A DNA stretch of 64,000 nt from positions 2,790,001-2,854,000 of the forward strand of contig NZ_CP014263.1 of NCBI RefSeq assembly GCF_001988955.1, written 5' to 3'. This DNA is from Spirosoma montaniterrae (GTDB lineage Bacteria; Bacteroidota; Bacteroidia; Cytophagales; Spirosomataceae). Of the stretch, positions 42,795 through 53,206 are shown piece by piece (positions within the stretch are counted from its first letter, which is position 1; every line of letters begins with the position of its first letter). The position numbers were made by a program, and so were the translations under genes. The notes beneath the pieces were generated by a model. The model was not told where the DNA came from and made no database searches. It saw only the letters and a list, made by a program, of their open reading frames with translations.

Positions 42795-45700
42795 TTAGAA
42801 GCTTACGGATAAACCAGTGTTGATAACGCGGGTTTGCGGATACACCTGCCCGGCACTGTTGACCGTTTCGGGGTCGAAAATATTCTGAGCCGCAATCGTG
42901 AACACGTTCAGGCCGTTGATATACACCCGTGCCGATCCAAGCCCGGCCCGACGCACCAGTGCGGTAGGCAAACGGTAGGCGAGTTCGATGTTTTTCAGTC
43001 GCACGTAGTTTTTGCTCAACAGGAAGAACGTGTTGTTGCCGAAGTTACCGCCCGTGTAGTACGTATCGCCCCGGCTTGCCAAACGGGGGTATTTGTCGCT
43101 CGGGTTATCGATGGTCCAGCGGTTGTCGTGATTCCATTTCAGGTAATTACCAATATCCCCCGATTCGGTCTGAAGCCGGAAAGCAGCCCCCGTTGCACCC
43201 TGAAACAGGATGTTCAGGCTGAAGTTTTTGTAACTCAGGTCGATAGTCGAGCCAAAGTTGAACGTCGGCGTGATGTTCTTGTCAAGCCGAACGGCATCGT
43301 CAGCTGTAATTTTGCCATCGCCGTTGTAGTCCCGAATGCGCATATCGCCCGGCAGCAGTTGGTTGGTTACGCCACTATAGTCGATACGATTTTCGGCAAT
43401 GGACGCCTGATCGCGGAATGCGCCTTCTGACTCAAATACCAGATATGCACCAATGGGCTTGCCTTCCATCCGCTGCCATTGGGGTGCGCCGGGCACCTCG
43501 TCCATGAAGTTCACCCGGTTGCGGGCGTAGCCGCCATTGATACCGGCTTTGAGTTTCCAGTCGGGCGTGGCAATGGCGTTGTAGTTCAGCGTAAACTCGA
43601 AACCCTGATTGGTCACGATACCAGCGTTGGTAGGTGGCAACAGTGTGCTGATTCCCGACGACGCAGGCGTTGATCCCGTCTTCTGAATCAGGATTTGGTC
43701 GCGCCGGTTGTTGAAATATTCCAGAATCAGGTCGAATTTATTGTTCAGGAAAGCTGCGTCGATACCAACGTTGAAGTTATTGGCCCGTTCCCAGGTAAAG
43801 TTGGGGTTTGCCAGTACCGTTTCGCGCAGCGTGTTTACCACGTTTCCGCCAACGGGGTACTGCCCAAAGCTATAGGACGACAAAAAGGCAAATTCCTGTA
43901 AGGCTCCGTTGTAGAACACCTGATCGTTCCCCATCTGACCGTAAGATGCCCGCAGTTTCAGGTAGTCGACACCTTTAATGTTGAAGAATTTCTCGTCGCT
44001 GATGTTCCAGCCCACCAGCAAGCCAGGGAAGAAGCCAAATCGACGCGACGCCGGGAAGATATATGAACCGTCGTACCGCCAGATAAATTCAGCTAAGTAC
44101 TTCTCCCTGAAGGCATACTGCACCCGGCCATAATACCCCAGACGGGTGCGGTTGTAGGCACTACCATCGGTGTTCTGCTGAATGGTTCCACCAGCAAACA
44201 ACTGGTCGATAGCGGGCGAGATGAAGTTCCGGCGGAAGGCCGTGAAAAATTCACCCTGAAAGCGTTCCTGCGTTACACCCGCCAACGCGCTGAACTGATG
44301 CCCGTCGCCCAGCGAAAAGTCGTAGTTTAGCAAGGCAGTCAGGTTGGTGTTGAGTACCGACCGATGACCTTGCAGTAAACGCGGGTCAGTGAAGTTCGAG
44401 CGAACGGCTCCAACCAGTTTCGGCGTGCGGCCATCGGCCTCGAACGTGATGCGGTCCCAGGTGTAAAGCTGCCAGGGCGTTTGCCAGACCTTCGTGGTGC
44501 CCGACGTTTTATCTGCCGACCCCATCAGTGTGAGTTTCAGCCCTTTCACCCACGGGTTGGTAATTTCTACGCTTCCATTCGATTGCAGATAATCGGTTGG
44601 TTCGTTGACATAACCCGTAGCATCGGTCGTAATCACAATCGGGTTCTGGCCGTTCTCAATATCGGGGCCGGGCAGCCCGTTGGGCCACACTGCCGGTTCG
44701 CCCGGACGACCACGCATCAGCATTCGGAAAATAGCCCCGGAGCCTTCGGTTGGTAGCCGACGCTGTTCCCGGCGAGCCGCCACGCCAATAAACGTTTTGA
44801 TATACGGATTGATCGTAGCGTCGATATTCGTGCGAAAGTTGTACTGCTTGTAGTTGGTAGCAGAGTTTTTATACACAGCATCCTGAAACACGTAGCCCAC
44901 CGAAGCGAAGTAGCGAATCGCATCTGAACCACCTGAAATCGACAGATTATGCCGCGATTGAGGTGCCCATGTTCTGAAAGCCGCACCAAACCAGTCGGTA
45001 TTTGGAAAACCCCACGGGTCAGATCCATCGGCATATTTACGGATTGACTCAGGGCTGAAATTGGCGTTGATGGTGCTGACACCAGACGTTGGCGAATCGT
45101 AAGTGCCGGTGGTGCGAATGGCCGTTGAAGCCGCCTGCCACTCACTGGCCGGAATCGACTTGTAGATTGGCAACTCGTTCATGATGTTGGCATACTCCAC
45201 GGCGTCCGACATCTTCGGAATAACCGACGGCTGGCCCCAGCCCTGATTAAATTCATAATCGATGACAGGTTTGCCGGCTTTGCCGCGCTTGGTGGTCACG
45301 ATGATGGCCCCGTTAGCAGCCCGCGCCCCGTAGATAGCTGCCGAGGCATCTTTCAGCACCGAAATCGAGCCAATATCCTGCGGAGCCAGCCGACCCAGCC
45401 CGCCATCGCGGTCAGGAATACCGTCGATAACAATCAGCGGGCTGCTATTACCAAGCGTGTTCGTACCGCGAATGCTGATTTGCGCACCATCGCGACCAGG
45501 TTCGCCCGTGGTCTGAATAACTACCAGGCCCGGCAACCGACCGGCCAGCGAGTTCGACAAATCAACAGCAGGCGACTGCACGAGACGATCTCCCTGTACG
45601 GCTACAACCGCCCCGGTTACGGTCGCTTTTTTCTGCGTACCATAGCCCACTACCACCACCTCGTCGAGGGTAGAAGCACCGGGTTTCAGCGAAACATTGA

Positions 45701-46034
45701 TGGTTGTGCGCGTACCAACGGCCACTTCCTGCGGCTGGTAGCCTACGAACGAAAAAACAAGCGTAGCTCTGGCCCCTTTCACGTTCAGCGTAAATTCGCC
45801 TTTGCCGTCGGAGGTTGTACCATTGTTAGTGCCTTTTTCCACCACGCTTACACCGGGCAGATCGGCCCCGTTTTCGTCGGTAATCTTCCCTTTTACGACG
45901 GTATCGAGGGGAGCTGCCTGAAGGCTCAACGTAACAAGCGGTATCAGCAGACTTAACATCAGCCATTGCAGTAACCGGCCAGGCGTACCGAGACAGCGTA
46001 AACTGCCCCGGCTTCGGGAACGTAGAATTTGCAT
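42795..46034 (-). CDS. SusC/RagA family TonB-linked outer-membrane receptor
   Basis: 1079 residues. A signal (about 20-42), a CarboxypepD_reg-like domain (about 46-130: VVKGKITDENGADLPGVSVVEKGT, GTTSDGKGEFTL), the TonB box region TLDEVVVVGYGTQKK, a plug (about 140-240: ISIRGTNTLGNSSPLIVIDGIPDRDG, SISVLKDASAAIYGARAANGAIIVTTKRG) and a barrel ending in GLSVSF. It imports a bulky substrate, likely a glycan or other polymer fragment, with the SusD partner. The start is supported by a full promoter at 46102-46132. The operon continues into CRTAC1, haloperoxidase and CRTAC1 genes. Confidence 0.96.
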   Translation of the reverse strand: MQILRSRSRGSLRCLGTPGRLLQWLMLSLLIPLVTLSLQAAPLDTVVKGKITDENGADLPGVSVVEKGTNNGTTSDGKGEFTLNVKGARATLVFSFVGYQPQEVAVGTRTTINVSLKPGASTLDEVVVVGYGTQKKATVTGAVVAVQGDRLVQSPAVDLSNSLAGRLPGLVVIQTTGEPGRDGAQISIRGTNTLGNSSPLIVIDGIPDRDGGLGRLAPQDIGSISVLKDASAAIYGARAANGAIIVTTKRGKAGKPVIDYEFNQGWGQPSVIPKMSDAVEYANIMNELPIYKSIPASEWQAASTAIRTTGTYDSPTSGVSTINANFSPESIRKYADGSDPWGFPNTDWFGAAFRTWAPQSRHNLSISGGSDAIRYFASVGYVFQDAVYKNSATNYKQYNFRTNIDATINPYIKTFIGVAARREQRRLPTEGSGAIFRMLMRGRPGEPAVWPNGLPGPDIENGQNPIVITTDATGYVNEPTDYLQSNGSVEITNPWVKGLKLTLMGSADKTSGTTKVWQTPWQLYTWDRITFEADGRTPKLVGAVRSNFTDPRLLQGHRSVLNTNLTALLNYDFSLGDGHQFSALAGVTQERFQGEFFTAFRRNFISPAIDQLFAGGTIQQNTDGSAYNRTRLGYYGRVQYAFREKYLAEFIWRYDGSYIFPASRRFGFFPGLLVGWNISDEKFFNIKGVDYLKLRASYGQMGNDQVFYNGALQEFAFLSSYSFGQYPVGGNVVNTLRETVLANPNFTWERANNFNVGIDAAFLNNKFDLILEYFNNRRDQILIQKTGSTPASSGISTLLPPTNAGIVTNQGFEFTLNYNAIATPDWKLKAGINGGYARNRVNFMDEVPGAPQWQRMEGKPIGAYLVFESEGAFRDQASIAENRIDYSGVTNQLLPGDMRIRDYNGDGKITADDAVRLDKNITPTFNFGSTIDLSYKNFSLNILFQGATGAAFRLQTESGDIGNYLKWNHDNRWTIDNPSDKYPRLASRGDTYYTGGNFGNNTFFLLSKNYVRLKNIELAYRLPTALVRRAGLGSARVYINGLNVFTIAAQNIFDPETVNSAGQVYPQTRVINTGLSVSF

Positions 46035-46101
46035 AGAGAAGTAAGGTTAGAGGTTGGCAATAAACTGACAATCAACGTATATACATCGAGTAGCAGCCTC
46101 T

Positions 46102-46132
46102 CAAATATAAACACAGGTGCTGCGGTTCACAA
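46102..46132 (-). promoter_or_regulatory. susC operon promoter
   Basis: On the minus strand TTG (46130-46132), a 20-base spacer and TATATTTG (46102-46109) form a complete Bacteroidota promoter. Transcription would begin near 46096, about 62 bases before the ATG. No sigma/anti-sigma gene adjoins this SusC. Confidence 0.65.
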
Positions 46133-46304
46133 TAGATACAGTCAATTTTTTGGCAGAAAAGTAATAAAAAAGAGATTTATACTTATCGATGTTTTTTGAT
46201 TTACGTTTTTCGTGAGTTGCTAATAATATCTATACAGTCAGCGGCTATTGACTCTAATCGGTTCAGCGTGGCTGAATGGCCTGAAAATATGCAGGCAAAC
46301 GTAT

Positions 46305-48413
<2,109 letters not shown>

Positions 48414-48446
48414 TGACGTGGCTCTCTGAACCCGGTCGTTATTGAC

Positions 48447-48454
48447 CAAAATTA
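48447..48454 (-). promoter_or_regulatory. -7 element of recG
   Basis: TAATTTTG on the minus strand, 33 bases before the ATG at 48413; no -33 TTG is evident. Confidence 0.3.
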
Positions 48455-48563
48455 CAAAAAAGACGGATACCCGAATTTTGTTTATTTTTACAGAAAAGCA
48501 ATCAGCGATATGGTAGCGGTCGAAAACGTAGCGGAGTATCTGCTCGCTGCCGCTGACTATTTC

Positions 48564-49988
48564 CTATTCTTCTTCATCAATCCGGCCAATGCCAAACGCT
48601 ACTCCGCCGTAAACGTCTAATCCACGCGGGCGGATGCCGTTCGATGCGTTGCCAATCAGGCCGAAAAAGTTGTCGGTGCCAATCCAGCCAGGCCCGACAC
48701 GCACCATAGCACCGGCAGTTAAGCCCCGATTCAGGTACGTAACCGGCATCGATACACTAACCCAGCGGGTTTCGTAACGGGGCGTCACGGCCAATAGCGT
48801 GGGCTGATGTATGGCCGTGGCCTGCTGCGACCGCACGTCCTGAAGATAGGTGACATTTAGCCCCAGACCTTTAGGGAAGGCATAATCGGCGGTTAGGTTG
48901 AGCGATGTCGGTAAACCCGCCCGAAAACGGCCCGCACTGGGATTACGGCCCGTATTGAGCTTGTTCTGAATCGTGCGTATGATTTCGGTGCTGTTGCCTA
49001 CGTTATTAAAATCACTGCTTCGAAAGCGGATCGGGTTTTCAGCCGCATCATTGTATGTGTAGGCATCACCTCGATACGATAAACCGCCAATGTCAGTTAT
49101 GGCTACACCCAATCGTAACGCGGCTCCGTATGGGTCGGGTTGGTAGATGTAGGAGAGGCCCAAATCAAGCCCAATTCCCCGCCCAGGCGCATTGGTGCTC
49201 AATAGGGTACGCGGGCTTAACGGTCGATTCTGCAAAAACGTAGTATAGGCCAGTTTGGCATCGAGCCGGTTCACTTCCAAGAATGCGCTGTTCGGATTAT
49301 CGGGGTCGGCGGCTATGCGGTAATCTAAACCCCGATTAATCAGGTGCTGTGCATTGTAGCCTAAAAGTCCTTTGGCTGTTACGCCCAGCAGCAGCCGGTC
49401 GGTTTCTCCTTCCCAAAGTACGTTTGAGTACGTAAAAGCCAGTTCAGAAAAGGTATTGGTGTTGGCACTGAACTGGTTGTCATTGTTGGGAATACCATAC
49501 AACACGCCATCGCTCAACCCCGCCCGAACCGCCGATAACAGCGACTCCGACGCACCTTTTACCTGCGCCACAGCCCGCAACCGGGTTGTAACGGCAAACG
49601 CTCCCCAATTACCACGAGTCAGGAATGCAGGGCCGCGTACCTCCCCCCATATTGTGCCGTTTTTAGGATTATCGTCCAGAATCTCATCGGTATAATTGAC
49701 GTCGAACCGCAGCGACCCATCAGGGTTGCGATATTGCGCCGGTACGCGGTTGCTGATCAAACGCATCAGCGAGAACGGAGCCTGATAGCGAACGTAATTA
49801 TTATTGACGTGCGCGCTGCCCATACCAACATTGACATAGAATCGGCTGGGCGAGTCGGCAGCAAAGGCAGGATTGACGTAAAGGCGGTTCGTGCCGCCGT
49901 AGCGGCTGGTAGCAACGCCCATCATGTTTTGGGCAGAGCTGACTGAGGTCGTTAGCAGCAACGATCCCAGCAGCAGTAAGTTTTTCAT
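48564..49988 (-). CDS. DUF5723 family outer-membrane protein
   Basis: 474 residues with a signal peptide (about 1-19, ending in SSAQ). The mature N-terminus NMMGVATSRYGGTNRLYVNPAFAADSPSRFYVNVGMGSAH and the long beta-rich chain follow the DUF5723 family, predicted beta-barrels of Bacteroidota. Strands such as GLGLNVTYLQDVR and TAGAMVRVGPGWIGTDNFFGL are barrel-like. The acidic tail IGRIDEEE is short. Function is unknown. It is a single gene between recG and the nifU-like gene. Confidence 0.8.
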   Translation of the reverse strand: MKNLLLLGSLLLTTSVSSAQNMMGVATSRYGGTNRLYVNPAFAADSPSRFYVNVGMGSAHVNNNYVRYQAPFSLMRLISNRVPAQYRNPDGSLRFDVNYTDEILDDNPKNGTIWGEVRGPAFLTRGNWGAFAVTTRLRAVAQVKGASESLLSAVRAGLSDGVLYGIPNNDNQFSANTNTFSELAFTYSNVLWEGETDRLLLGVTAKGLLGYNAQHLINRGLDYRIAADPDNPNSAFLEVNRLDAKLAYTTFLQNRPLSPRTLLSTNAPGRGIGLDLGLSYIYQPDPYGAALRLGVAITDIGGLSYRGDAYTYNDAAENPIRFRSSDFNNVGNSTEIIRTIQNKLNTGRNPSAGRFRAGLPTSLNLTADYAFPKGLGLNVTYLQDVRSQQATAIHQPTLLAVTPRYETRWVSVSMPVTYLNRGLTAGAMVRVGPGWIGTDNFFGLIGNASNGIRPRGLDVYGGVAFGIGRIDEEE

Positions 49989-50084
49989 AGGCAGGCTGTA
50001 TATACTTCCTGCAAAGTAAACGCGATTTTCGGTGGTCTGTTAGCTGCCAGGCCGATTATTGAATAAGCGGCAACAAGAGTAGGA

Positions 50085-50125
50085 ACTATCGAATACGGAA
50101 TAGTCACTATTCCGTATTCGATAGT
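50085..50125. repeat. 19-bp perfect hairpin repeat
   Basis: 50085-50103 and 50107-50125 are perfect reverse complements around a three-base loop, three bases beyond the nifU-like stop codon. It resembles the other junction repeats and may end or protect the nifU-like transcript; only a weak T-run follows on the plus side. Confidence 0.75.
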
Positions 50126-50128
50126 ATT

Positions 50129-50734
50129 TTACACCCCTTCGGCTTCAACTAATTTAACTTCCGGCACTAAGCGAGTCAGCAGATTTTCGATACCTGCCTT
50201 CAGCGTCAGCGTTGAGGAAGGGCAACCACTGCATGAGCCTTGCAGCAGTACTTTTACAGTGCCGCTCGATTCATCGAACGAGTAAAAGTTAATGGCCCCG
50301 CCATCTGATTCTACGGCTGGTTTAATGTATTGGTCGAGCACTGCTTTGATCTTCTGTACGGTTTCCGAATCCATGTCCAACTTCGCCGAGTTGGCATCCA
50401 TCGTCCGTTGCGAAAACACGGGCTTTTGCTCACCGAAATAGTCTTTCAGGAAATACTTGAGTTCGAGCATTATCTCGTCCCAATCGGTTTCGTCATCTTT
50501 TGTAATTGTTATAAAGTTCGACGAGATAAACACCCGGCGCACAAAGTCGAACCCAAACAGGGCCACAACGAGCGGAGAAGCTTTGCCGTCGAGCAGGGCG
50601 TCGCCCGGCGTAGCGTAGTCGAACGATAGGCCGCTCGGTACAAGTTCAAAATTGACCACAAACTTCATGGAGTTTGGGTTAGGACTTCCTTCCGTGAAAA
50701 TCGACACGGGGCGGTTTAATGCAGAATTCATCAT
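50129..50734 (-). CDS. NifU-like Fe-S scaffold (Nfu type)
   Basis: 201 residues with an Nfu N-terminal domain (about 8-105: FTEGSPNPNSMKFVVN, then LVVALFGFDFVRRVFISSNFITITK) and a C-terminal NifU domain with the cluster-binding Cys168-x-x-Cys171 (CSGCPSSTLTLKAGIENLL). Nfu proteins carry 4Fe-4S clusters to target enzymes. Both conserved cysteines are present. The start used is the first of two adjacent ATG codons. Confidence 0.93.
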   Translation of the reverse strand: MMNSALNRPVSIFTEGSPNPNSMKFVVNFELVPSGLSFDYATPGDALLDGKASPLVVALFGFDFVRRVFISSNFITITKDDETDWDEIMLELKYFLKDYFGEQKPVFSQRTMDANSAKLDMDSETVQKIKAVLDQYIKPAVESDGGAINFYSFDESSGTVKVLLQGSCSGCPSSTLTLKAGIENLLTRLVPEVKLVEAEGV

Positions 50735-50810
50735 ATAAATCCGTTTCTACTGGCTACATCTTTATTTTGTTCAAACAACAGCACACTCGTTTTTTTAGTT
50801 TTTGTGCACA

Positions 50811-50848
50811 AAAAAAGCCCGCTCAGCAAGAACTGAGTGGGCTTTTTC
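50811..50848. terminator. Bidirectional terminator after rpmA
   Basis: A 10-bp stem with one G-U pair (50817-50826 with 50833-50842) flanked by an A-run on the left and a T-run on the right. On the minus strand it ends the rplU-rpmA transcript. Confidence 0.8.
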
Positions 50849-50876
50849 TATTCCACCTCAGAGGTGGTTCAACGTG

Positions 50877-51176
50877 TTAGGCGACCGTTTCTTCAACCGG
50901 AGCCGTGGCTACTGCCGACGGGCCAGCCGGAACGATGTCGACATACGACCGCTGATTGCGACCGGGGCGGAATTTTACCACGCCATCGACCAGAGCAAAC
51001 AGCGTAAAGTCTTTACCCAGACCCACGTTTTTACCGGGGTGGTGCTTCGTGCCGCGCTGACGAACAATAATGTTGCCGGCAATAGCCGACTGACCGCCGA
51101 AGAGCTTCACGCCTAAACGCTTGCTAATCGAATCGCGACCGTTTTTGGAACTACCTACACCTTTCTTGTGTGCCAT
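50877..51176 (-). CDS. rpmA: 50S ribosomal protein L27
   Basis: About 99 residues from the ATG at 51176: [16 protein letters not shown] is the classic L27 N-terminus, which reaches the peptidyl-transferase centre, followed by [25 protein letters not shown] and [11 protein letters not shown]. The C-terminal Pro/Ala/Val/Glu tail is longer than in E. coli (85 residues). There is no Firmicutes-type cleaved N-terminal extension: the upstream codons come from a repeat. It follows rplU in the same direction. Confidence 0.97.
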   Translation of the reverse strand: MAHKKGVGSSKNGRDSISKRLGVKLFGGQSAIAGNIIVRQRGTKHHPGKNVGLGKDFTLFALVDGVVKFRPGRNQRSYVDIVPAGPSAVATAPVEETVA

Positions 51177-51188
51177 TTCTTTAAAAAG

Positions 51189-51276
51189 AGTTGTAAAGTT
51201 GTGTGGTTGTAGAGTTGTATAGTTAGCTCTGCTCACGGCAAAACCTTACAACTATATAACCCTGCAACTTTATAAC
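51189..51276. repeat. Imperfect inverted repeat between rplU and rpmA
   Basis: The left half (51189-51224) is GTTGTA-type sequence and the right half (51242-51276) its imperfect reverse complement, roughly three quarters matched by eye. The element fills the 100-base gap between the two ribosomal protein genes and abuts the rplU stop codon. Confidence 0.5.
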
Positions 51277-51594
51277 TTAGATGGTTATGTCTTCAATTAA
51301 AACCTTGGTCAGATACTGACGGTGGCCGTTTTTCTTTTTGTAGCCTTTCCGACGCTTCTTTTTGAAGACGATAACTTTTTCGCCCTTCAAATGCTCGACG
51401 ATTTTGGCTGATACCGTCGCGCCAGCGACAGTGGGAGCACCTACGGTGATGCTACCTTCGTTGTCAACCAGGAGAATCTTCACCTGATCGGAGGCAAGTG
51501 CAGCGTCCACGTCACCCGCCAGCCGGTGGGTATAGATCGAACGACCTTTTTGGATCTTGAATTGCTGCCCTGCGATCTCTACGATTGCGTACAT
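51277..51594 (-). CDS. rplU: 50S ribosomal protein L21
   Basis: 105 residues: MYAIVEIAGQQFKIQKG at the start and a basic end FKKKRRKGYKKKNGHRQYLTKVLI are typical of L21, which binds 23S rRNA in the large subunit. It is the first gene of the rplU-rpmA operon. Its promoter overlaps a dispersed repeat, as described for 51623-51653. Confidence 0.97.
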   Translation of the reverse strand: MYAIVEIAGQQFKIQKGRSIYTHRLAGDVDAALASDQVKILLVDNEGSITVGAPTVAGATVSAKIVEHLKGEKVIVFKKKRRKGYKKKNGHRQYLTKVLIEDITI

Positions 51595-51622
51595 GATTTA
51601 TAGAAAATTGAAAATGAGGGTG

Positions 51623-51653
51623 CAAAGGTAGAGGTTTTACTGTAGAGACGCAA
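51623..51653 (-). promoter_or_regulatory. rplU-rpmA promoter, -33 element inside a repeat
   Basis: On the minus strand TTG (51651-51653), a 20-base spacer and TACCTTTG (51623-51630) fit the consensus well. Transcription would start near 51617, about 23 bases before the ATG. The TTG belongs to the GTAGAGACGCAAG palindrome at 51641-51666. Confidence 0.6.
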
Positions 51654-51869
51654 GATCTTGCGTCTCATTGTATATAAAATCTTACCTGTAACAGAGACGC
51701 AAAATCTTGCCTGTAACAGAGACGCAAAATCTTGCCTGTAACAGAGACGCAAAATCTTGCCTGTAACAGAGACGCAAAATCTTGCCTGTAACAGAGACGC
51801 AAAATCTTGCCTGTAACAGAGACGCAAAATCTTGCCTGTAACAGAGACGCAAAATCTTGCGTCTCTACG
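51641..51869. repeat. 25-bp tandem repeat array in a GTAGAGACGCAA palindrome
   Basis: The array opens with a palindromic copy (51641-51666), has a degenerate unit, then six identical 25-base units (51691-51715, -51740, -51765, -51790, -51815, -51840), each AGACGCAAAATCTTGCCTGT with ACAG before and TA after, and closes with a unit ending GCGTCTCTAC (51841-51869). There are no spacers, so it is not CRISPR. It lies between rplU and the PaaI gene and supplies the latter's stop codon. Confidence 0.93.
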
Positions 51870-52314
51870 TGGATAATCTTATGCTTGTCTGGATCAGATT
51901 TGTTGCGCATTTGGCGATAATTTTGCCATCAGCCGCTATGATGCGGCCTTCGCAGTGAATAATGTTTTTACCGGCCCGAATTACCTCTGTCGTTGCTGTT
52001 ACAACATCGCCCAGTCGGGCTGCGTGTAGAAAATCAATGTTCAGGTTCACCGACGTATAGGCATACTCGCGGCCCAGGGCAAAAACCATTGCTCCTACCA
52101 GATCGTCTAAAATGGCGGCAGCCGCCCCGCCGTGCAACACCCCCGCCGGGTTGGTCATCTCCTCCCGAATGGTATAATCAACAATCAATTTACCATACTC
52201 TGCGGCTCGGAGTGTGCCGTTCAGCCAACGGCCTACAGGTGAAATACTGCTACTCATGTCGCGGCCAATTTGCGAGCGAAAGTAGTCTAAGCGGGCATTT
52301 GTAGTCGTTTCCAT
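51865..52314 (-). CDS. PaaI-family hotdog thioesterase
   Basis: About 149 residues from the ATG at 52314 (METTTNARL). The hotdog fold core is seen as NPAGVLHGGAAAAILDDLVGAMVFAL (the HGG helix with Asp for catalysis) and the strands AYTSVNLNIDFLHAARLGDVVTATTEV, HCEGRIIAADGKIIAKCATNL. It would hydrolyse acyl-CoA thioesters, substrate unknown. The C-terminal codons approach the tandem repeat and the stop codon (51865-51867) lies in it, so the extreme C-terminus may have been changed by the repeat. Confidence 0.88.
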   Translation of the reverse strand: METTTNARLDYFRSQIGRDMSSSISPVGRWLNGTLRAAEYGKLIVDYTIREEMTNPAGVLHGGAAAAILDDLVGAMVFALGREYAYTSVNLNIDFLHAARLGDVVTATTEVIRAGKNIIHCEGRIIAADGKIIAKCATNLIQTSIRLST

Positions 52315-52320
52315 ACACGG

Positions 52321-52328
52321 CAAAAATA
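52321..52328 (-). promoter_or_regulatory. -7 element of PaaI thioesterase gene
   Basis: TATTTTTG on the minus strand ends six bases before the ATG at 52314, implying a leaderless transcript as for bamD and the OstA-like gene. No clear -33. Confidence 0.4.
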
Positions 52329-52378
52329 GCATTAAACCAAGCCGAAAGCTTGTTTCACGCTTTTATTTATGTACTTTC

Positions 52379-52410
52379 TTGGGAGTTTACCGGGCCGTGT
52401 ACTACTTTTG
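52379..52410 (+). promoter_or_regulatory. Promoter of ComA-like/dedA/aroE operon
   Basis: TTG at 52379-52381, a 21-base spacer and TACTTTTG at 52403-52410. Start of transcription about 52416, leader about 29 bases. Confidence 0.55.
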
Positions 52411-52444
52411 AGCCGATTTTTGTACTCCTTCCAGACAAACAATA

Positions 52445-53206
52445 ATGAATTATACGCTTACGCAGATTCCTGACCGCACCGCCAAACCCCGTCAAAGTGG
52501 GCTAACGATGGTGATGGACAAAGGATTAAGCCTGCGCGAGGTGGAAGACTTCCTGTCTACGTCCGCCAACTACGCCGACATTGTAAAATTAGGCTGGGCT
52601 ACTTCGTTCGTAACCCCTAACCTGAAAGAAAAAATAGCTATTTACCGCGATGCAGGTGTTCCGGTTTACTTCGGCGGCACACTCTTTGAAGCATTTGTGG
52701 TTCGGAAACAGTTCGACGATTATCGGCGGCTGCTCGATGAATACAGCCTGGAGTACGCTGAAGTCTCCGACGGTTCCATCGACATGAAACAGGACGACAA
52801 GTGCGAATACATACGCACGCTGGCTACGCAGGTAACGGTGTTGTCGGAGGTCGGCTCGAAAGATGAAGCCAAGATTATTCCTCCCTACAAATGGATTCAG
52901 TTGATGAAGTCCGAACTCGAAGCTGGTGCCTGGAAAGTAATCGGCGAAGCTCGCGAGGGCGGCACGGTGGGCCTGTTCCGGTCGAGTGGCGAAGTACGGC
53001 AGGGCCTGGTCGAAGAAATTCTGACGCAGGTGCCGTTTGAAAAAATTCTGTGGGAAGCTCCGCAGAAAGAACAACAGGTATGGTTTGTGAAACTGCTGGG
53101 CAGCAACGTAAATCTCGGCAATATTGCCCCGCATGAAGTCATTCCACTCGAGACCATCCGGCTCGGCCTGCGTGGCGATACGTTTAGTCATTTTCTGGAC
53201 AAATAA
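52445..53206 (+). CDS. Phosphosulfolactate synthase (ComA) family protein
   Basis: 253 residues with the ComA-like (beta/alpha)8 pattern: GLTMVMDKGLSLREVEDFLSTSANYADIVKLGWATS, VPVYFGGTLFEAF, YAEVSDGSIDM, VLSEVGSKDEA, KVIGEAREGGTVGLF, ILWEAPQKEQQVWFVKLLG. In methanogens ComA adds sulfite to phosphoenolpyruvate on the way to coenzyme M. Bacteroidota do not make coenzyme M, so here the product may serve another sulfonate. A link to sulfonolipids is an inference. Its stop overlaps the dedA start (TAATG). Confidence 0.85.
   Translation: MNYTLTQIPDRTAKPRQSGLTMVMDKGLSLREVEDFLSTSANYADIVKLGWATSFVTPNLKEKIAIYRDAGVPVYFGGTLFEAFVVRKQFDDYRRLLDEYSLEYAEVSDGSIDMKQDDKCEYIRTLATQVTVLSEVGSKDEAKIIPPYKWIQLMKSELEAGAWKVIGEAREGGTVGLFRSSGEVRQGLVEEILTQVPFEKILWEAPQKEQQVWFVKLLGSNVNLGNIAPHEVIPLETIRLGLRGDTFSHFLDK

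Noticed and set aside
51641..51869. CRISPR array
   Set aside because: Units are directly joined with no unique spacers, and no cas gene is in the window.
51579..51910. Two minus-strand reading frames with a 25-residue repeating protein pattern
   Set aside because: They are translations of the 25-base tandem repeat, which has no stop in any minus frame; there is no other coding sign and they overlap rplU and the PaaI gene.
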